64,000 nucleotides of DNA from Phoebastria nigripes (lineage: Eukaryota; Chordata; Aves; Procellariiformes; Diomedeidae): positions 1,450,363 to 1,514,362 of the forward strand of contig JAYKAV010003099.1 of assembly GCA_035582835.1 (NCBI GenBank), given 5' to 3'. Numbering within the stretch: position 1 is the first letter of the stretch; each line of letters starts with the position of its first letter. Positions 42,076 to 55,600 of this stretch are shown piece by piece. The position numbers were made by a program, and so were the translations under genes. Below the pieces are notes generated by a model. It was not told the DNA's origin. It saw nothing but the letters and a program-made list of their open reading frames with translations, and did not search any database.

Positions 42076-44350
42076 ATTTACCTCTACTCACTGTAAACTA
42101 CTATTGTTGGTTTTAAAGGAATTCTGCTAATTATAAATTTGCATCTATCCCCTCTCTACACCTCCTGCCACTTGAGCTAGCATTTAGAAGCCTGCACACA
42201 AAAGGAAGTTACATCCACCAAGGTACTTTGATATTAAAAAGGTGCAAACTTCCTCAAAGATATGTTTATCTCCAGTAAAACCATCTGATATAAGCCAAGA
42301 CAAAGTTTCCCCAGTTTCGCTGTGTGATTCTTTTTAGGCTTGTTTAAACTAGTGCTATTCTGTCTCCAGACTAATATCATCGAGGTGCCTAAAACGTGAA
42401 GGAAGGGGGTAGGGAAATTATTACCGTCCCCCCACCGTTCTGGTTTGTCTACATTGTCTGACTGATAGCAGATCATTTCTAGCCTTTCTGTCCTTCTCCA
42501 GTCTGATAGTGGCCAACTTTCAGCCTTGCTAACAGTTTCATGATCTTTTTGCAAGTGCTGCTGATGAAAGCCTACTTTCCTGTGGATTTGTCTCTTGTCA
42601 TGGGACTCTTACTTGAGTATGAACTCTAAAACAAGCCCTGTTCTGCTACCTGCCTACTAACATCTTCAGCCACATAACAACATTGGAGTTATCACTGGCC
42701 CCTTCTCTTGGCTCGGACAGCAATAGGTCTCTTCATCCTAATATTTTCAAGAACCTCATAGGGACCCTCTATCTTCAAACCCCTTGTCTTTCTGCCAAAC
42801 TTGCTGAAAGAGAGTTAGGAGTTAAATGACTGTCAGTGGGGAAGAGGCAGAAATTGGATGCACTTGTCCATAGACAAGGATCAGCTGTCCCTTCTTTCAC
42901 ACCAAAAAGAGCACAAGAAAAAATATTCAGTTCTACATCCACAGAAACAGAGACCATAGCCTGCTTTTCCTTGCAGGCTACCTTTAAAGGAATTTAGAAA
43001 ATGGCAAACTTTTTCCAGAATGCCGAACAATAGCAAGGTGCTTTCAGAACCTGCCAGTTTGAAAAAAAAGACAGTGCAAGGTGCTGGTGTTTAATTACAG
43101 CTGTTGCCAGTAAAAGTTGACAATTATAGTGCCAGTTCAGCAGTGATTTCAGCTGGGGTCTGTCAGCTTGGGGAATCTGAATTGCAGTGCTCTTTTTGCA
43201 CATAAACCCCAGCAGAGGCCACCAGCAATCCATTTCATAAGCTGCATGAAAACTACCATGCTAATTAAGAGAGATCTTTGTGTTTTGGAGAGAGTGCCTG
43301 ACTCTTTAGCGTGTCTGGATGATGAAGACATCGAGGCAGTGGAGGAATGTTCCTATGTCCTAGCAATCCTTAAATGGTTGGCAAAATTTGCTGGTTGACT
43401 ACTGTATCACAGTTCTGTATTACTGTCTCGCTGTTCTCCCTTCAGCTTTCTGTGCCTTGTTGCTTTCATGGTTGTCTCTTCCAAGTGGTGGGAAATGTGA
43501 CAATAGTTAGAGCTCTTTCATATTGTGTTGTGATAGCTTTGGATATCAATTTTTAAAAGAAATATTGAAAACTGCTCAAGAAGTTTTAAGGACCCTGCAA
43601 TGCTATTGCTTAGTGTTGTGATTCTGCTTGTGTTTATAAGTGAAGACATAGAGACATCTAGTAACTAGGAGGAACAAGATGATGCAGGTGATTTGATAAG
43701 TCCAGCTCTTTACTAGGAATCAGCAGTGCCTTAAGATTGCAAAAAGCTGTTAGAGGTGCAGAGGTATGTAATGTCTCACTATCTAACATGACCCCTGCAT
43801 CTCCTGTGATGGATTCTAGCCTGAGTATTTTGTATCCTACCCCCTTTTTCATGACCCATTTCTCCCTTTTGCTGCTCTTTGCAGCAGCCCTTTTCATGTT
43901 TAAAGATTACTACTCCACTTCCTCTTGATCTTACCTGAACTGAACAAATCCATTTCTTTTACCTTTTTCTCACAGGTCACACTTGTCACATTCATCGGGA
44001 GTCTTTCTAATTGCTCCATGTCCTTCCCAACACATGACACAATGTGGACACAATTCACCAGATGAATTAGTGGCATTTTTAAAGTATCAGGGTTTCTTTC
44101 TCTCTGTACTCTTGTAATTTGCCTGTTTCATTGCAGCTGAGCAATGGATCTGAGTTGTGGCTTAGGTCCAAGTACTTGCAGGGAGCTTCTTGGCATGAAT
44201 ATGTAGGGTTAACCAAACCAAACCCACAGCAAAGTAATTTAATTATTTCATCTAATGAATTCAAATCTATTGTGACCTGTTTGCCACTTCTACAAGACAA
44301 AAAAGAAGCTAAGTTTGTCAGATGATAAATTATCCATTGCATATTCATGA

Positions 44351-44450
44351 ATTTTAAGGCGAAAGGGGACCATTATGCTCATCTTAGTCTGACCTCCTGC
44401 ATAACCCAGGCCGTGGAATTTGACCCAGCCATTTCTGTGTCATTAACGTG
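44351..44450 (-). mobile_element. CR1-type LINE 3' terminal fragment
   Basis: The plus-strand block AAAGGGGACCATTATGCTCA followed by a TAGTCTGACCTCCTGCATAA-like and CAGGCCGTGGAATTT-like series is the antisense of the 3' end that recurs in amniote CR1 copies. Only about 100 bp is recognisable. Confidence 0.72.
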
Positions 44451-46149
44451 TGGGTGACCCATTTGCCTGGAGCTCTGTGGAATACCATATATCTGGCCGG
44501 AGCCCATACTGGAAGCTGGCCTCCACCCCACTTTCTTTTGCTCCCCTTTCCAGCATTGTTTCTCCAAAGGGCAATTACTCTATCTGCCCACATTCATTAA
44601 ATGCTGACCCAGTGCTGTGGGTCTAGTGCAGCAAAGCACCCTCTGTCTCCTGCGGTTGAGGAAGGGCTGTTGCCAGCAGCAACAGCAGCTGGTTTTCATC
44701 TTTTGCACTGGTATTCTTGACTTGAAGAGGGGTTGAGGGGGGGAGAGGCACGGACAAACACACCCCCTGGAAATACCAAAATCTCTTAGGGCTGAACAGT
44801 TACTTGTTTCCATGCGCTTGTGAACAGCTCCTTGTGCCAGGATGTTTGTCGCTCTCAGTGAAACCACAAACCTGGGTAAAAACTGGCTGGTGTGAGGCAC
44901 AGTGTCCCAGCCTGGCCCATGGGTTTGCCTGCAGTCCCTCCAGCAGGGCTTCTGTAGCTGGTTGCTTGGGGGTGCAGAGGGGTTCCTTTCTTTGGGTGGT
45001 GTGGCATGTACCCAGGGCACCGGCGCACCTCCCTGGGCAAGGAAGCAGCTCTCAGCGGGATGGTTTCAGCTTTCTCTGCTGTGGTTTATCTACAGAATTG
45101 AGACTATTCCTAAACTAAGACACAGATACGGGTTTGTTTATGGGTTTCTGTTTTGGATTTAAATGCTCAATCAATTAGCTCTGGGGAAAGAGGTTTCTGT
45201 GGTTTGCTAGTGGGGTGTTATTGATGATGTTTTTTCCTGAGCAGGATCTCTTCTTGCTCTTGAGAGGGGCTTTTGTGCAGGTCCGCAGGGGGAAACAGTC
45301 CAGTAAGCACGGCATGGCTCTGGATTCCCTCTGACCACAGGATTCTCATGTCTGCAGAGCAAGCTGCTAGAATCCACTGAAAGCCACAATTTATATCTGC
45401 ATTTCTTTGGGATGTCTGTGATGATAATGACGTTTAATTTGGTGTTGCTGGATAAGTGGCAATAATTTACAGGCAGGCTTCTGCTGAGTGACCAGCTCAC
45501 TAACTTTTACAGGAGCATCTCAAGCCTTGGAAAACAGAGGGAGCTGGATACAGTGTTTGAAAATGACCCGCATCCACCTTGAGACATTTGGTTAGCAATA
45601 AATAGTAAAGGCCCCAAGGTTCAACAGGACACAGTTACCACAGAAAGCAAGCTGCTGCAGGCTGGAGGGAAATGTCCCTTTTCCTGGTGAACTCCTCACT
45701 ACCAAAGATAGTAGCCAGACTTTGCTTTGTGGCTAAGTCTGCTTGNGCAGACTGCCTAGGAGGGCACGTGCCTCTGTGGCATACACCTCCTGANTCATGT
45801 AAGGTAGACACAGCTGCACCAGGTCCTGCTCTCTGCTGCTCGTCCTAACTGCCTCCAGGTGTAGGCATTTACTTTCTAGGACAAAAGGGCTTAGGCTAAG
45901 CAAAAACAGAGACTTCTTATCATGGAATTAAGTGGCTACATATGGTGTGGGTCAGAAATCAGTAATACTATGCAACACCCCTTTTGCATTAACATGCAGG
46001 TATGGCGTCTGCACCTCGCTGTGTGTGTATGGGACTGCTGTGGCTCTGTCTTTTCCTGCTGTAGTGGCTCTGAAGGCAAGCGTAGAGGTACTGCAATGTG
46101 ATGTTAAGTACAGGGGACACGTGTGACTTGTGGCCCACTCTGCTGCCAC

Positions 46150-46620
46150 GGCTACTGTGATGCTCCCCTATGCTGTGCCTCGGGCGGAGGGGTGATGGTG
46201 AGGGCAGCCCCGGTGCAGCGGGGTGCCCTGCCCGGGCGCTCAGCCCCACTCTCCCCCCGTCCCACCGAGCGCAGGCGGGCGGCAGCGCCGAGCACGGCGG
46301 GCCGGGCGGAGGAGGAAGGGCCGCTGCCCGCCGCGGGGCTGACATCAGCCGGAGGAGGGGCCTGCCCGCGAGTTTCTTTGCTCGGTGCATCACTTCCCGC
46401 CGCTGCCATACTCCGCTGCCCGGTGCCGGGCTGCAGCCGCGCCTGCCTCCGCCCCGGCTGGCCCCGCAGCTGCGCCCGCCGCCGCGGGCAGCGCGCCCCG
46501 CAGAGCCCCGGGGCCCCTCGCCGGCCGGGGGGGAGCGGGGCGGGGGGGCTGGCGGCCGCGGGTTTTCCGGAGAGGGGAGGGAGCGCCCATCCATGGGAAG
46601 TGAGAAGCTGTTGCACGCCT
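46150..46620. promoter_or_regulatory. CpG island, probable (possibly bidirectional) promoter
   Basis: About 470 bp of very GC-rich, CpG-dense sequence with GGGGCGGGG/CCCCGCC Sp1-type boxes, flanked by ordinary sequence. It has no TATA box. Open frames run through it on both strands because of base composition, including a minus-strand one from an ATG at about 46410 (MAAAGSDAPSKETRGQAPPP). None can be tied to a downstream exon. In human, as I recall, CCDC187 and GPSM1 are divergent neighbours, so this island could serve either or both. Confidence 0.78.
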
Positions 46621-49600
46621 GGGGACCCAGCAAGAGTAGAGTGAGAGAAGACGGAGGGGAAGGACGCAGTGTTTCCTCTATGGGGCAGCTCTTGCTTGGT
46701 GTATAGGATGGTGGGTGCTGAGGTTGCTGAGAGGGAAGCTGTGGTTTTCCTTGGCACTAGCCCGGAGTGGTCAGCTCCTTCTGTTAAGGAGACTGATGCT
46801 GAAACGTGGTCTGTGCTGGGCATTTGCATGGGAGGCTCTTGGTCACACTGCAGAGACTTTAAGTCTCAGCTTTGAAATTGGGCACTACAGAAAATCGCGC
46901 AAGGCTGAAAAAAAATAGCTTTAGGCTGTCTGGCGTTCATGAAAATACCATATCTTCCCCATTCTTTTCATTGAGATCAAAAACAAAGAAGTCTGAACTG
47001 GAGTCAACTTGAGGCCTTACGGCATTGCTTGGAGTGTTGTTGTTTATGCTGTTCATCCTCATTGTGTTTTATTTCTCCTCTAGCAGTCAGAAGTGGAGGT
47101 AATGCTGTATCTGGACTAGAGGACAAAAAAAAATGCTTGAAGTATATGCAATATAGTAGCTTTTCATCAATTCTCTTTGCATGCTGTGCAATAATTTGCA
47201 TGGCAGCTAGTGGGTTATCTAGTTTAATGAGTATTGGTTCATTAGGACAGCAGGTGTTTCTTGTTTTGTTGTATTGTATAGCAACTCCTGGGAAAATGAA
47301 AAGAGAATGCAGAGTTAAAACCATTGGTCTGCCTACCCTGGTGGAGCTAGAGCTGCAGAGAAACACACTGGCTTTTAATCGGACTGGATCTTTTTCTTTC
47401 TTTCTCTTTTGTTTTTCTTGAAAACTTTTTGGGGGATAGACTTTGGTCATTTTTGTGAAGGAAATCCTAGTGGGGGGCTGCATACCATTAACGGGTGCCT
47501 GTCCAGCCCAGTAAACACTGCTACCAGCTGGTTAGCGAAGAGAGAATAGAAGAGAAATGGGAAGCACTTCTGTGGCTTAGTCTGGGTGGCTCTGGCAGGA
47601 CGTGTGGTGTTAGAACTCCCTGTAGTGCTCTTCAGGATTGCTCTCCAGGCCTTGACAGTACATGTCAATGGAGCCTCTCTGTCTTTACTGCACTGTTAAC
47701 TGGAGTTGTAACTTAGTTTCTTCCTTGACTTCACTTGTATCACAGTGTAGAAACTTCTAGCTTGAAGTAAATGACTCTCAACTCCATCCAATAGGCATAT
47801 CTAGGGTGATAGGTGGAACCTCAGGTGACTTTTGGGGTGGTAATGCCATGATGACTGGTATCAAAGTCTTCCTCAGTGTGTTTTTTTGCCTGGGAGCAGT
47901 AAGTCAGGTGTAAGAACTGCAGAAGGTGCCTGTGCAGGCAGGGAGTGCCAGACCCCTTATCTGGGGGTGCTGGGGGAGGCAAATTCCTTCAAGGAAGAGG
48001 GATGGGGTGGGAGGAAGCATGCCACAAAGAAATGAAAGTGTTTGTTCATTTTACTACATCCCTTGGTATTTCCCTAAATTCAGCCCATCCTAAACAAAGG
48101 CATCTGTTCTGTTGTTGTGCTTGCAGCAGACAATCTGTGTGCTGACTGGGCCAAACTCTTCTATTTAGAGAGACCAAACTCGGGAGTTTCTCTGCTACAG
48201 CAACAATACTTCGTCTGCATTTTTGGAAAAGAGGTCCTGTGCAGCAATTTACGTCAGCTCTTGCTAACCTTTCTGATGCCATTTATTTCATTGCTGTTGC
48301 TACAGCAGAACTGTTAGTCTCGAGGGAGACTTTTTGGAAGTACAGGGCTTTGGAAGCAGCTGAGCAGTTGTGACTCTCTACAGGGCTGGCGTATCCGCGG
48401 TGGCCAGCTCCTGGTATTGAACGTAGTACCTCTGGCCAGGGCTTGTTGGAAACATCGAGCTCTGTGGTCATGCTCTGTGAATTTGAGCTGAGCAAGTATT
48501 ACATGAGCCTGAGCTAATGCTTTACCTTCTGTGGGGTTTTGATTGGTACTAATTTAAGTGCATCTAATTCAGCTGTGTGTAACCTCTGAGGACTTTTGTT
48601 GGACAGAATCCAGGCTGTGGGAGCTGTGAAATACCTCCTTGCAGCAGGTGCGCTTCTCCTCTCCGCTGCTGCAGATACACTCTCACTTGCCTTTTTGCGC
48701 TGGCTGGCTGACCTTGAATGCGTAGGAAGCACTAAGTCCATCAAATGATTCCCCTGGACCGTGGTTCCTTAGTATGTGTCAACCTCATGCTGGGGGCAAG
48801 TCCACCAGTGTCCAGAGAGCTCCACTGGATTTGGCCCTTTGCTTTTAGAGGACCAGTCTGGAGATTTCAGAGTCTGGGAGTAAGGCATGGGCATGTTCCG
48901 GGGAAACCATTGCTGTACTGCATTGACATCGCGAAGACATTATTGATCCCACACAGAAAGAACATTAGATAATGCTGCAATCAGATGAGAAATGTGTAAA
49001 TCTGGCATGAAAGCTCAGATAAAAGCATGTCTTGTTCCTCTCTCCTGGGCCTCCCTTTCCCTTCCCCTGCTCTGTGATCTCTTGCAGTGCTACGTATTTT
49101 CAGTAGAGCTGTTGGCTTTTCTAATGTTTACTAACTTCTCTTGATTGTGTCATAAACAGTCTCCATCTCGCTCATTAATGTCACTACAGTGGGTACCTGA
49201 CCTGAATGTGCATCGGGCAATTAGCGTGCGCTCTCAGAACACCACAGATTTTTCTAGAGAAAGCAACTTTCTCCTGTTCTAACGGGAAAACTGAGATGGA
49301 AGAATTGCTGGCCTTCTGACATGAAAGGCAGCAGGAGAGGGCATAACTCGGGGGTTAAGGCACAATAAACCGGTGTTTGTAAAGCAAATTGGGAAGAAAG
49401 TCCACCATTGGGGTGGACCTCCCTCTGGAATGGTTCCTGTTCGTTTTGTATGTATCCAAGGGATCACAATACCATGAAATATTCTATCATTTTCCAGGTG
49501 CTAATACNTGTAAAGTAAACTTCCAAAACTTTATAAGACTGGATGTTATACAATGCTAAAAGCANTGTTGCCTTTTGTTCATTCAAAAGGGAAAAAAAAG

Positions 49601-52600
49601 TTACATATTGCTTTCTTTTAAGATGCAATTAAATACCACCTCTTAGGAAGNAGATAAATATTTTGCATCTGCCTCAGATGAAAATTAGCACCACCAGCAG
49701 TGCTAGTTTTGGTGTTCATTAGGAATTTTACTGAATACTCAAGTGAATAACCCTTCTGGTGACAACTACTGGCTCTGTATTAACTTGGGCTGGATTTGAG
49801 CAGCAGTGTGGTGACAAAGAGCTTTGTGCCTTGCTACGAATCCTCTGAGCCTAAGGGTTGGAGAGTTGTTGACTTACAGGAGGATGGCAGAGGAAGACTG
49901 TGATTAGCTTGTTCTGTGGGACTGGGAAGGGGCTCGGGTGAAGGGATCCCTTTAAACTTGCTAAAGATATCTCTGAACTACTGCGGTAGCAGCTATTGCA
50001 GACCCTGGAAATGGCTGAAGTGGTGGCAGAGTTCAGGAGAGGGAGCACACCTCACCCAAGCCGCTGGGGAGCCCAGCTGCTGCTGCCACGCTGCGAGCAG
50101 CCCGGAGGCTGCTCCGCAGTCGATCTGGCTGTGCATGCATCCGAGTGAGCAGCGCTTCGTCACACGCTGAGCAGCCAGGCTGAGCGGGTGGCAGTGCGAG
50201 CAAGGAGCGCGCAGGACTGGCTTGGGTGCTGATGCCTAGGGTAGCTCTTGATGGATGGATGGGAAGTAACTACTTGTATGTCTTTGCCTTATAAAAATAC
50301 TTGGAGTTGGCACAGATGAAATCTGTTATGTAAGCGGGACCTACATAGAAAATACAATGTTTATGTGATTTTAAGTTGTTTGAGCTTGCGGGCTATTTTA
50401 CCTGCTGTTTGTGTCTGACTTCCTGGCAGATTTCCCCTGTCTCCCTATTCTGGTGTTCCAAATTGCCACAGCTGTCCTTTTCTTGTCTCCAGGTAAGGAT
50501 TTTCCTGCTGAAAACGACAGTGTTTTGAGTGCTGTGACTGAAGGTGGTCTGTCCTGGATGGGCAGGTTTGCGAAGTAGGGGCTAGTTGGCATTGCAGTGA
50601 AAATGTGGTGTTTTGCACTACCAGAAAGCTGGAAATGACCCCTTTTTTTGTCTCTCTACTCCATAGATCAAACTTGAAATTGCTTATTACATTTGAGAAT
50701 GCTGTTTTAGAGGTTTCTAAAAGATTACAATTTTTCTTTTGTAGGCCTATGCAGTCAGTCTCTATTAGGCAAAAGGATGTGAAAAACGGGACAAACATTT
50801 CTAAAATAGCTGTGCTGCATAATAGGTGGCCTGAACAAAATTATATGATAGCTTAGCATGCAGTATTGGTTTTGTTGACATCTGTTTTGGGACATTTTGA
50901 ACAACTCACTCGTAGTTTCAGCATTTGCAAGTAATGTGGTCATCCCAAAGCGGAGCCAAGCAGAACATTTAGTCTCCACCGCAGCAGGGAGAGGGGACCC
51001 TTGCTGGTCGGGCCTTGGNCTGGGAATCAGTGTCTGGCTGCTTTGCAGGTTTCCCCAGGACCTTGGGCATCCTTTTTGATTCTTCTGTGTTTCACCTTGT
51101 GGGATGTGGGGAGAGAAGCTCTCTTTTCCTTGTCCCATTGGTCTCTGATGTTNAATGGGTAGAGGATGTGCCTTGTACCTGTACAGTGCCTAGCACAGTG
51201 TGATCTTCATCTTACTTCTGACCTCTAGGTGCTGCTGCAATACAAACAATTGTTGTCTTCAGGGCGTTAATCTGACTTGTATGTGCACATGTAAATCAAG
51301 TTGAGATGATACACTGGTTTTTTTCCATGTGCTGACTTGCACTTCACTGACTCAAGTTATGCCAGACCTCGTGCTTCTGGGGTGAGAGCTGTCCCTCTGG
51401 ATTCTTTATCCTGAAATACTTCGCGTTGTATGAGGCATTTGTGCCAAGCAGACTAGGAAGAGAACTTTGTGCATTGGCCACATGTTCATGGGTTATANGG
51501 TGTTTGCTACTGTGTCAGCTGAAGTCAAATAAGCTTATGTGACTCACACGTGGGTGGCCTGAGGGCACCCCTTGAAGCCAGTTCCCTGAGATGAACATTA
51601 ATGCTCTATTTGGTCACCCCAGGGCCTAACTGAATGGAGAACTGGGTCTGGAAGTAAGGCAGCCTTTGACCCTTCCCGGCTGGGATGTTGTCTGTGAGCC
51701 CTGCTACCCGGTGCTCCATGGCTAGCTACTGAGGTGCNTTTTGCTAGCTGTTGCATTAGTCATCAGATGCATCGCTCCTGGGAAAGTATCTGAAAGAGCT
51801 CATGGCAACAAGGGAGACGCTGTCTGGGAAGGGTTCCTATAACCAGGAGATTGGTGGGGGCCTGGCTGGGGCAGTATTAAGGACAAAGTCCTTGGGGTTT
51901 GTAGTGGTAACAAGGACCTCTTACCACTGGATCACGGTTGGATCATGGTGAGCAGGTGTTGCTATTTAGTTGCCTCCATGGGTGGTGGGTCCTATTCTGG
52001 CTCGTGCTGGATCCAGGTCTTGTCAGAGCTTTGGCTGGTGTCTGCACCATGGCTTGCTTATGCCACGTGAAAATCTTGTGTGTAATTAATTTCTGTTTTC
52101 CTGGTGGATGTGAGTAATTAGGGATCTGCTGCCTTTTATTTTCAAAGTAAGTTAGGGGAGCTGTGCCTTTATACCAAAGGGTGACAACTCTTTATGAAGG
52201 CTGAGAAACTGATTTGTTATAAAGAGTGATTTTAAAATTCCTTTGTGGCCATTCCTCTCCTCAGCCAAATACAGCTGAACCATGACCGCTCTGGTGACGA
52301 TAGCAGAGACTTGGGAGGTGATGGGAGCCTAGAAGTACCTGGGTGAAGGAGACAGGAGTGGGCTGCGTAGCTCAGTTGGCATTCCCTTCCTCCAGTTCAG
52401 TGATGAGTGTCCCAGACATTGGTGCCTTTCCTTGGTGTGTGCCTTGAGGATGAGCAAAATCACGGCCAGCAGCAGGAAGGCTTAAAACTGGGTATGTTGG
52501 TAAAAGACTGGAGAATCAGTTTTTTTCCCCACTGATTGAGGCCTGCAGGCTTGGAGGGAAACATCTGCAGTACACTGTGCAGATAAGACGGGATTTTTTT

Positions 52601-55600
52601 ATGGGCTGGGGCTAATAGAATGACTTTGTTTTTTAAGCGAAGCTCATCAGGATGGAAGATCCTGCCTGGATTCAAACCAGTAGAGTGTGTGTGTATGTTA
52701 CCATTAGAGCAAGAGGTCTCCAGCCCTGAAGGCTGGACTGCCTTGAGGGGTGACATTCCCTCTCCTGGTTCCCTGCACCAAGCTGGTCACTGTGCTTGAG
52801 ATGTTGTTGGTGCTTTCAGCTTGGAGGTGCGTTTGAAGCTTGAGTGAGGACAGAGGAAAGGCAGTGGGGAGATGGCAGTCCTGGGGCAGGGCAGACCTTC
52901 CCTTGCAGCCCTGCAGGCCCACCCTGCTGCCACCTGCCCAGCCCTCCTCATCCTGCCCTGAGGTGGACCTGGGGTGACCCTGGCTTGTGTCCTGAGTCCC
53001 CTGCACAACTGGTGACTTCCTAGCTTGTCCTATGGCTTCCTGCATCCCTGCTGTTTTAAAGTGTCCCCAGGGCACAACTTTGTTACTGCACCATAACCAC
53101 GTGCAGTTTGTGCTCTCTGTAGAGCAAGTACTGGTATGTCACAAGCCTCACCTCCCTGTACTGTCATGTTCCAGCCCTGCTTTCTACTCTGGGCTGCCTT
53201 GTCTCCTCTCTAACAGATCAGGCCTCCTGTCACTAGAGAATATAGACTGTATTTTTTGTGCTGGTGTGGTTGCTTTTTTGCTGTCTTGTATTTTTGCATT
53301 TTAGGTGATGTCCAAACTTGCATTCAGCCTTGCTTGAAGAACAGGTTTGAATTCTGTGAGGTCTTACACTGCAAGAAGCCACCAGCAGCAAGTTTCCTGA
53401 AGTGAAGGGATGCATCTTATTTAACTCTCGATGCTGTTCTGCTTTAAGAGCAATTTTATCTCCAAATTGCTGCTTAAGTATACCTAATTTCCCCCTCCCT
53501 CCCAGTCCTGCTCTGTGTATCGCTTTGATCAGCCAGCCCAGCTTCCAGAATTCAAAGCCACTTCCCTGTTATAAAAAACATGCCGACAAAAGCCATGAAA
53601 CAAAAATTCATCTTGCGTCTGGGCATGCATGCTGCGTAGCCTGACCACAAAGTGAGGCTGTTGAATTCTGGGCCTGGGCTATTTATATTGTCAGTGGGAA
53701 AGCTTTCCATTGACTGAGCTGCTCCCTCCCTAAAGATACTTTTAATTAAATGTTGTTTGACAGATCTGACTTTCTAACTGGCTTAGATTTAACTGGTATA
53801 AATGGGATATTTTTTTCCCCACTGAAGGCTGAAGAAAGTAGGAGTAATCTTGTTGGAAGGCTACTTGCATTCAAAGTCACGACTATCTGTTGTTTAATGT
53901 AGTAAGCTGATAGAGTGTTAAAAAACCCCACAACCAGAAAGGTAGCAGTCCTGCCGGTGCTTGGTGAGGAGAACGGGAAAGGGACACCAGCTGCCTGTGG
54001 CTTGGAGCAGCAGCTCTCTAAACAATGCCCAGCAATGTTATGCAACTGCCTAGGGAAGGAAGTGAAAATTTATCATTACAATGCAGTTTCAAGGGCAATA
54101 TTAAATGAGCAATTTGCAGCACAACCCTGTACTTAACTGACTTAACTAACTTCTCCCGGGATAAAATGACAGGGCTGGTAAGGGCAATAGCCGTGGCCTC
54201 TGCTCCCACCAGGAGTGGAGCAAATATAGGCTCTTTTTAGAACTGAATCTGAGGCATTGGACTGAGAGCCCTCAGAGTGGGCAGCCAAACCAGTGTAATG
54301 GCCTGATCCTGCAAGGGCCTGACTGATCCCTGGCCCATGGAAGCCTGGGAATGGGGGAACAAGCATGTGCTGAAGCATCTCATTGATACCCGATTGCTCT
54401 TCCTTATGTCAGTGGAAGCAATAAAAAGACTCCTCTGCGAGGCCTTAGACATCGGAGCAGCAACACAAACCCTGAATGAATTACTTGGAAGGCAGTGTAC
54501 TGTCTGATCACTACAATCAGGGTAGAAATAAATAGCTTAAAGGTCTTCTGCTATTCCCAGTTTTCTTTCAGCAAGAGAATTTTGCCCAGGGATGACAGGC
54601 ACTGGGACCACAGGCCTTTCCTTTCTGACTCTGAGATTAGAAATGATATATGTAAAGAAGCTTCATCTTCTGCTGTGAGTCAGTAGCTCTGTGCAGCTGC
54701 TAAACCTGAATGAATTTTAAATGAAGAATATTGGATTGTCTTGTCTTCCCTCATGCTTTTCTGTTACCCTTTGCATTTACACCCTCTGGAGCAGCCAGAG
54801 GGGCTCTTCTCTGGGAGTTGGGGGCTCATGCATCTTTCTTCCAGATGCTGCAGGAGAAAGATTAAGAAAATGGATTTAAAATGGGGAAAACACCGATGTT
54901 ATAACTCAGTGTAGAAGCCATTTCATGTCGAGCCCTGGCTCCACCTGAGAGCAGATGTTTTGTCTTGGAAGCTGCTTTTAAAAATGTATGGATAAAACTT
55001 AGTGCCGTCAGTTGATATATGCAGTTTGCTCTCTGAGCTGCAGAAAATGACAGCTGTGTTATGCTCCTGGGAAGCAGCTTTGAACACGTGCAACAGGACT
55101 CCTTTCCTGCCCTGAGGATCCAGCTCCATTTCCCTCCCATGCTCTGGCTGCCAGGGAGCAGACTGAGATGGCTCATGTGAAAGTGAAGCGCTGCGCCTCT
55201 GAGCCCCTTTCCTGGATGCTGTGCAGAGCTTGCTGTGGACAAGGGTCGGGCTGCTGATCCATGATGAGACCTGGGGCAAGTTATCTGATGTGCAGCCTCG
55301 CTCCTGCTTGCCTGCCTCGTCTAGCCTGTGGAGGAATGACTTCTGCTATAGGATTGCAGCAGACTCAGCACAGCGAGACCAGCTTTGCCATGGGGCTTGC
55401 AAGTGTTGTGGCAACACAAATAATTAATAGTAGTCTTGAGTTCTGGAGGGGATGTTCCAGCACACCGCTGGGACAGGCAAGTGGTCTATCTGTGTGAGTT
55501 GGAGTTTCTTCATGCCTTGATTAAAAAAGCTGCACAGCTGTGCATATTTACAGGTAGAATGGAGGGGTTTGCTGTACCAAATGGCTTTGCCGGGTTATGT

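Larger units (their letters stand above)
29070..46149. other. 5' intron or intergenic DNA with CR1 fossils; no exon supported
   Basis: About 17 kb. Long open frames at 29.1-29.75 (minus), 34.1-34.6 (minus), 35.0-35.6 (plus) and 39.5-40.0 kb (minus) show no homology I recognise, no splice structure and overlapping frames on the other strand. The 29.1-29.8 kb part is GC-richer and carries short imperfect repeats (GGCACCTNTCCTCAC at 29742-29795). Decayed CR1 pieces are listed separately. Confidence 0.45.

Noticed and set aside
46152..46829. 225-codon minus-strand frame across the CpG island
   Set aside because: Open frames on both strands of a CpG island are expected from base composition. I could not find a donor with a phase leading to the first recognised exon, though a short first coding exon from the ATG near 46410 is not excluded.
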